Shown here in pieces: positions 50,939-54,976 of a stretch of DNA of 54,976 nt. The notes under the pieces were generated by a model that saw only the letters and a list, made by a program, of their open reading frames with translations, was not told the origin of the DNA and did no database searches. The position numbers were made by a program, and so were the translations under genes. The stretch covers positions 1 to 54,976 of the forward strand of contig NZ_JAMBOG010000022.1 in NCBI RefSeq assembly GCF_023715525.1, given 5' to 3'. This DNA is from Kocuria rosea. GTDB lineage: Bacteria; Actinomycetota; Actinomycetes; Actinomycetales; Micrococcaceae. How positions within the stretch are numbered: position 1 is the stretch's first letter; every line of letters starts with the position of its first letter.

Positions 50939-52096
50939 ATGCACAAGGTTCAGGGTGTGGTGTCCAGGGGCAAGAACCAGCCGGTGAGCGTGGAGACGAT
51001 TCTGGTGCCTGATCCGGGGCCGGGGGAGGCGTTGGTGGAGGTGCTCACCTGTGGGGTGTGCCAGACCGATCACCACTACGTGGAGGGCGGGGTGGGGGAC
51101 GACTTCCCGTTCCTGCTCGGTCACGAGGCCTCCGGGATCGTCGCGGCCGTGGGCGAGGGCGTGAGCGACCTCGCCGTGGGGGATGCGGTGATCCTCAACT
51201 GGCGGGCGGTGTGCGGGGCGTGCCGGGCGTGCAAGAAGGGCACCCCGTGGTACTGCTTCAACACCCACAACGCCACCACCAAGATGACCTTGGAGGACGG
51301 CACGGAGCTGACCCCGGCGCTGGGCATCGGTGCCTTCGCCGAGAAGACCCTGGTGCACGCCGGGCAGTGCACCAAGATCGACGGTGAGCTGGCCCCGGAG
51401 CAGTACGCGGCCGTGGGGCTGCTGGGGTGCGGGGTGATGGCCGGGATCGGGGCGGTGCTCAACACCGCGGCCGTGGTCCGCGGGGAGTCGGTGGCGGTGA
51501 TCGGCTGCGGCGGGGTCGGTACGGCCGCGGTGGCCGGGGCGGTGCTGGCCGGGGCGACGACGATCATCGCGGTGGACCTCGACGAGGAGAAGCTGGCCAC
51601 CGCGCGGGCGTTCGGGGCCACCCACACGGTGAACTCCCGCACCACCGACCCGGTGGCCGCGATCCGGGAGCTCACGGGCGGGTTCGGCGCCGATGTGGTG
51701 ATCGACGCCGTCGGGATCGCCGCGACCTTCCGGCAGGGCTTCGAGGCCCGGGACCTGGCCGGGCGGTTGGTGCTGGTGGGGGTCCCGGCCCCGGGCACCA
51801 GCTGGGAGATCCCGCTGGACGAGGTCTTCGGGAGGGGCGGGGCGATCAAGTCCGCCTGGTACGGCGACACCCTCCCGTCGCGGGACTTCCCGATGCTGGT
51901 GGACCAGTACCGGCTGGGCCGGCTGGATCTGGACGGCTTCGTGTCGGAGCGGATCACCCTCGACGGGGTCGAGGCGGCGTTCGAGAAGATGAAGGCCGGG
52001 AAGGTGCTGCGCTCCGTCGTGGAGCTCACTCCCGCCCCCGGTTCCACGGCCACGGCCGTGTCGGGGCGGACCGAGCCGGTGGAGGCGACCCGATGA
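50939..52096 (+). CDS. mscR: S-(hydroxymethyl)mycothiol dehydrogenase (copy 2)
   Basis: The 385-residue protein is identical to copy 1 except Ile341 to Leu (ATC to CTC), so all zinc and NAD motifs are intact. AAAGGAAG precedes the ATG at 50939. The upstream region is unrelated to that of copy 1 and lacks its AT-rich site, so the two copies are expected to respond to different signals. Near identity including third codon positions means recent duplication or ongoing gene conversion. Confidence 0.93.
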   Translation: MHKVQGVVSRGKNQPVSVETILVPDPGPGEALVEVLTCGVCQTDHHYVEGGVGDDFPFLLGHEASGIVAAVGEGVSDLAVGDAVILNWRAVCGACRACKKGTPWYCFNTHNATTKMTLEDGTELTPALGIGAFAEKTLVHAGQCTKIDGELAPEQYAAVGLLGCGVMAGIGAVLNTAAVVRGESVAVIGCGGVGTAAVAGAVLAGATTIIAVDLDEEKLATARAFGATHTVNSRTTDPVAAIRELTGGFGADVVIDAVGIAATFRQGFEARDLAGRLVLVGVPAPGTSWEIPLDEVFGRGGAIKSAWYGDTLPSRDFPMLVDQYRLGRLDLDGFVSERITLDGVEAAFEKMKAGKVLRSVVELTPAPGSTATAVSGRTEPVEATR

Positions 52097-52851
52097 GCGG
52101 CGGCGACGTCACCGGGGTGGACCCGGTCCCCGCCCACGACCCCGCCCCGGACGGGCAGCGTGAGCACCGGGCGGACCACGGTGCTGCTGCGGCCCTGCGC
52201 ACGGACGCGGCCGGGCGGGTGCGCCTGGAGCACCTGGTGACCTCCGGGACGTTCTCCCTGGACGGGGGGACCTGGGAGGTGGAGAACAACGTGTGGATCG
52301 TCGGCGACGACCAGGCGTGCCTGGTCATCGACCCCGCCCACGACCCGGCCAAGGTGGTGGAGGCCGTCGGCGGGCGGGCGGTGGCCGCGATCCTGCTCAC
52401 CCACGGCCACGACGACCACATCCGCGCCGTCAAGGAGGTCGCCGGCCAGGTGGGCGCGCCGATCCATCTGCATCCGGCCGACACGATGCTGTGGGAGCAG
52501 GTCTACCCGGCCACCGCCGTCGACGCCGAGATCGCCGACGGGGACACGTTCGAGCTCGGCGGGCTGACCCTGACCGCGGTGCACACCCCGGGGCACTCCC
52601 CGGGCTCGGTGTGCTTCACCGCCCCGGGCCTGGGAGCCCACGGGGTGGTGTTCTCCGGGGACACCCTCTTCGCCGGCGGGCCCGGGGCGACGGGGCGGTC
52701 CTACTCCGACTTCGACACGATCATCGCCTCCATCCGCGACCGGCTGCTGACCCTGCCCGGGACAACGGAGGTGCTCACCGGCCACGGGGAGCCCACCACC
52801 ATCGGCGCCGAGGCGCCCCACCTGGAGGAATGGATCCACCGCGGCCACTGA
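52093..52851 (+). CDS. Metallo-beta-lactamase-fold hydrolase (copy 2), mycothiol pathway partner
   Basis: This appears identical at protein level to the 252-residue hydrolase at 45.3 kb, with the same THGHDDH zinc motif and the same ATGA overlap with the dehydrogenase gene. Unlike copy 1 it is followed at once by a 20-bp perfect hairpin, so this pair forms a closed transcription unit that does not read into ino1. Confidence 0.85.
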   Translation: MSGGDVTGVDPVPAHDPAPDGQREHRADHGAAAALRTDAAGRVRLEHLVTSGTFSLDGGTWEVENNVWIVGDDQACLVIDPAHDPAKVVEAVGGRAVAAILLTHGHDDHIRAVKEVAGQVGAPIHLHPADTMLWEQVYPATAVDAEIADGDTFELGGLTLTAVHTPGHSPGSVCFTAPGLGAHGVVFSGDTLFAGGPGATGRSYSDFDTIIASIRDRLLTLPGTTEVLTGHGEPTTIGAEAPHLEEWIHRGH

Positions 52852-52860
52852 CGGACCGCT

Positions 52861-52902
52861 TCCCTGCAGGGCCTTCGACCTCGGTCGAAGGCCCTGCAGG
52901 GA
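52861..52902. terminator. Perfect 20-bp hairpin after hydrolase copy 2
   Basis: TCCCTGCAGGGCCTTCGACC (52861-52880) pairs fully with 52883-52902; the two central bases plus the closing pairs form the loop. It begins nine bases after the stop codon. It is the strongest hairpin in the window, almost surely a terminator. Confidence 0.85.
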
Positions 52903-52990
52903 CCATCAAGCTCTCAGACGCCCCTCACCCTTTGAGGCTGCCCCCGCAGGCGCATGGTAGATGCCGCCGACCGTACGACGAAGGAAAACC

Positions 52991-54076
52991 GTGACCGAGA
53001 ACCCCATCCGCGTGGCCATTGCCGGCGTGGGCAACTGTGCGTCGTCCCTGATCCAGGGCGTGCACTTCTACGCCGACGCCGACCCCACCACCACCGTGCC
53101 CGGGCTGATGCACGTGGTGTTCGGCGACTACCACGTCTCCGACGTGCAGGTCGTGGCCGCCTTCGACGTCGACGCCGCGAAGGTCGGGGCCGATCTGTGC
53201 GAGGCGATCACCGCCGGCCAGAACAACACCCTGCTCTTCGCACCCGTTCCGCACACCGGGGTGACCGTGCAGCGCGGGCCCACCCTCGACGGGCTCGGTG
53301 CCTACTACCGCGAGGCGATCCAGGAGTCGGAGCAGGAACCGGTGGACGTGGCCGCCGCGCTGCGGGCGGCGCAGGTGGACGTGCTGGTGTCCTACCTGCC
53401 GGTGGGCTCGGAGGAGGCCGACCGCTTCTACGCCCAGGCCGCGATCGACGCCGGGGTGGCCTTCGTCAACGCCCTGCCGGTGTTCATCGCCTCCACCCAG
53501 GAGTGGGCGGGCAAGTTCGCCGAGGCCGGGGTGCCGATCGTGGGCGACGACATCAAGTCCCAGATCGGGGCCACCATCACCCACCGGGTGCTGGCGAAGC
53601 TCTTCGAGGACCGCGGCTACGTCCTGGACCGCACCTACCAGCTCAACGTGGGCGGGAACATGGACTTCATGAACATGCTCGAACGCACCCGGTTGGAGTC
53701 CAAGAAGATCTCCAAGACCCAGGCGGTGACCTCCAACGTGGTCAAGGAGCTCGGGACCAAGGACGTGCACATCGGCCCCTCGGACCACGTGCCGTGGCTG
53801 GAGGACCGCAAGTTCGCCTACGTGCGCCTGGAGGGCCACGGCTTCGGCAACGCCCCGATCTCCCTGGAGTACAAGCTGGAGGTCTGGGACTCCCCGAACT
53901 CCGCCGGGGTGATCATCGACGCGATCCGGGCGGCGAAGATCGGCCTGGACCGCGGCATCGGCGGCCCCCTGACGTCGGCCTCGGCGTACTTCATGAAGTC
54001 CCCGCACATCCAGCAGCCCGACGACCTCGCCCGGGCGAACCTCGAGGCCTTCATCCGCGGCGAGCTCGAACGCTGA
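52991..54076 (+). CDS. ino1: Inositol-3-phosphate synthase
   Basis: The enzyme turns glucose 6-phosphate into myo-inositol phosphate using bound NAD. The 361-residue form is the short actinobacterial one. Motifs: the NAD loop [17 protein letters not shown], then [38 protein letters not shown], the active-site [21 protein letters not shown] and [12 protein letters not shown] 52991 follows AAGGAAAA; the ATG-like extension to 52961 is not supported. In actinobacteria this inositol feeds mycothiol and phosphatidylinositol. Next to mycothiol-dependent formaldehyde genes the link to mycothiol supply is attractive, though a terminator separates the units. Confidence 0.95.
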   Translation: MTENPIRVAIAGVGNCASSLIQGVHFYADADPTTTVPGLMHVVFGDYHVSDVQVVAAFDVDAAKVGADLCEAITAGQNNTLLFAPVPHTGVTVQRGPTLDGLGAYYREAIQESEQEPVDVAAALRAAQVDVLVSYLPVGSEEADRFYAQAAIDAGVAFVNALPVFIASTQEWAGKFAEAGVPIVGDDIKSQIGATITHRVLAKLFEDRGYVLDRTYQLNVGGNMDFMNMLERTRLESKKISKTQAVTSNVVKELGTKDVHIGPSDHVPWLEDRKFAYVRLEGHGFGNAPISLEYKLEVWDSPNSAGVIIDAIRAAKIGLDRGIGGPLTSASAYFMKSPHIQQPDDLARANLEAFIRGELER

Positions 54077-54422
54077 GCGCCCCGGATTCGCGGAGGCCTC
54101 CCGCAGCGTACAACAGCAGCCGATCGGTCGGCCATGAGCACCCGTGAACCCGCCCTTCTGCAGAAGGAGGACCCTCGGTGACCACCGGCTTGTTCTCGGC
54201 GGCTCGGGCGTCCCGGGAAAGTTCTGCGGACGGAAGCTCTCCCGCTCCGTCCCCCGTGACATGGTTCGACGACGAGGAGTGTGCCATTTCCGCCGTGACA
54301 GGAAGTACGTGTTCGTACTGCACCGGGCCCGGGAGCGACTGAGTGACGGATCGCGATGTGCGGGCCGGAGCGAGGCCGGGTTCTGGTATGACCGTGCACT
54401 GCTGCAGGAAGGATGTGGTGAG
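54077..54422. other. Intergenic region upstream of moaA
   Basis: About 350 bases without a recognised gene. A 14-bp palindrome CCTTCTGCAGAAGG lies at 54154-54167 and a short GTACG-TGTT-CGTAC hairpin near 54306-54320. I looked for a molybdenum-cofactor riboswitch because of moaA but could not recognise its conserved core. Confidence 0.45.
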
Positions 54423-54976
54423 ATGAGCGTTTCCCTGGGCATTCCGCAGGTCCGTGGTGCCGAGCTGGTGCCCAGTGGTGCTGGGCGCGCGGCGGGGCTG
54501 GTGGACCGGCATGGGCGCCGGGCCACGGATCTGCGGCTGTCGGTGATCGACAAGTGCAATCTGCGCTGCACCTACTGCATGCCCGCCGCCGGGCTGCCCT
54601 GGCTGCCGGCGGCCCAGCTGATGTCCCCGGCGGAGATCACCCGGATCGTGGGCATCGCCGTGGACCTGCTGGGGGTCACCGAGCTGCGCCTGACCGGCGG
54701 CGAGCCGCTGGTGCGCCCGGACCTGGAGGAGATCGTCGCGGCGGTGGCCGCGGCCCACCCGGGACTGCCGATCTCGCTGACCACCAACGGGATCGGGCTC
54801 ACCACCCGGGCCGCGGGCCTGGCGGCGGCGGGGCTGGGCCGGATCAACGTCTCCCTCGACAGCCTGGACGCGGACACCTTCGCCGCCCTGGCCCGCCGGG
54901 ACCGGCTCGCCGAGGTCCTGGCGGGGGCGGAGGCCGCGGCCGCGGCCGGGCTGGTCCCGGTGAAGATCAACGCGGT
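54423..54976 (+). CDS. moaA: GTP 3',8-cyclase MoaA (N-terminal part, runs off the window)
   Basis: This radical SAM enzyme performs the first step of molybdopterin synthesis. About 184 codons are inside the window and no stop is reached. The SAM cluster motif is DKCNLRCTYCMPAAGL, followed by ELRLTGGEPLVRPDLEEIVA, the TTNGIGL segment, GRINVSLDSLDADTFAAL and VPVKINA, all in the expected order. ATG 54423 has GGAAGGA further upstream and GGTGAG right before it. It is about 50 kb from moaE-moeB, so molybdopterin genes are split in this genome. Confidence 0.95.
   Translation, partial: MSVSLGIPQVRGAELVPSGAGRAAGLVDRHGRRATDLRLSVIDKCNLRCTYCMPAAGLPWLPAAQLMSPAEITRIVGIAVDLLGVTELRLTGGEPLVRPDLEEIVAAVAAAHPGLPISLTTNGIGLTTRAAGLAAAGLGRINVSLDSLDADTFAALARRDRLAEVLAGAEAAAAAGLVPVKINA

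Larger units (their letters stand above)
50935..52852. repeat. 1.9-kb direct repeat, copy 2
   Basis: Same-orientation copy of 44097-46014 with one visible base difference (51959). The flanks are unrelated: upstream GGAAGA instead of GGAGCC before the shared TGTGATG, downstream CGGACC instead of CCACCT after the stop. Confidence 0.9.

Noticed and set aside
54077-54422. Molybdenum-cofactor riboswitch ahead of moaA
   Set aside because: Short palindromes are present, but the conserved riboswitch core could not be recognised; a covariance model search would decide.

Overview
The window reads as chromosome of a high-GC actinobacterium, most likely a Micrococcaceae member (Kocuria/Arthrobacter-like). 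The evidence is GC-rich third codon positions throughout, mycothiol-dependent formaldehyde enzymes, an LCP ligase, and choline oxidase, dimethylglycine oxidase and heterotetrameric sarcosine oxidase proteins that closely resemble the Arthrobacter enzymes from memory (no search was run).

Layout. 1-7.2 kb: a BCCT osmolyte transporter, the molybdopterin genes moaE and moeB (minus strand), then a short repeat-rich ORF, a JmjC-type cupin and a sucrase/ferredoxin-like protein. 7.2-13 kb: a FeaR-like AraC regulator, a copper amine oxidase, an APC permease and a His-rich membrane protein, with a decayed aldehyde dehydrogenase beside them. 13-14.4 kb: about 1.5 kb without a convincing gene. 14.4-19 kb: a DUF368 (undecaprenyl-phosphate transporter family) gene coupled to an LCP ligase, then katG on the other strand. 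19.6-20.8 kb: TetR plus two SMR exporters. 21-26.3 kb: betT-betB-codA (choline uptake and oxidation to glycine betaine). 26.5-43 kb: the core one-carbon catabolic island. It contains purU-dmg-cyclodeaminase-folD and glyA-soxBDAG-sdaA-purU, with three paralogous GntR/FadR-type regulators. 43.3-43.9 kb: a decayed pabB. 44.1-52.9 kb: two almost identical copies of an S-(hydroxymethyl)mycothiol dehydrogenase plus metallo-beta-lactamase-fold hydrolase pair, flanking ppsA, ppsR and an IclR regulator. 53-55 kb: inositol-phosphate synthase and the start of moaA.

How it fits together. Choline is imported and oxidised to betaine. Dimethylglycine is demethylated via sarcosine to glycine, with methyl groups passed to tetrahydrofolate. 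GlyA and SdaA turn glycine plus methylene-THF into serine and pyruvate, and PpsA turns pyruvate into PEP. Excess C1 leaves as formate through FolD, the cyclodeaminase-like protein and PurU. Free formaldehyde is handled by the mycothiol pair. H2O2 from the oxidases is a plausible load for KatG. The betaine-to-dimethylglycine step is not encoded in this window.

The most interesting signals are: a shared AT-rich palindrome (TGATATATCA-like) placed at the same distance behind two promoters of the island; a FolD without its cyclohydrolase lysine next to a cyclodeaminase-family protein; a 1.9-kb direct repeat cut exactly at gene boundaries; and a repeat peptide ORF directly ahead of a JmjC-type hydroxylase.
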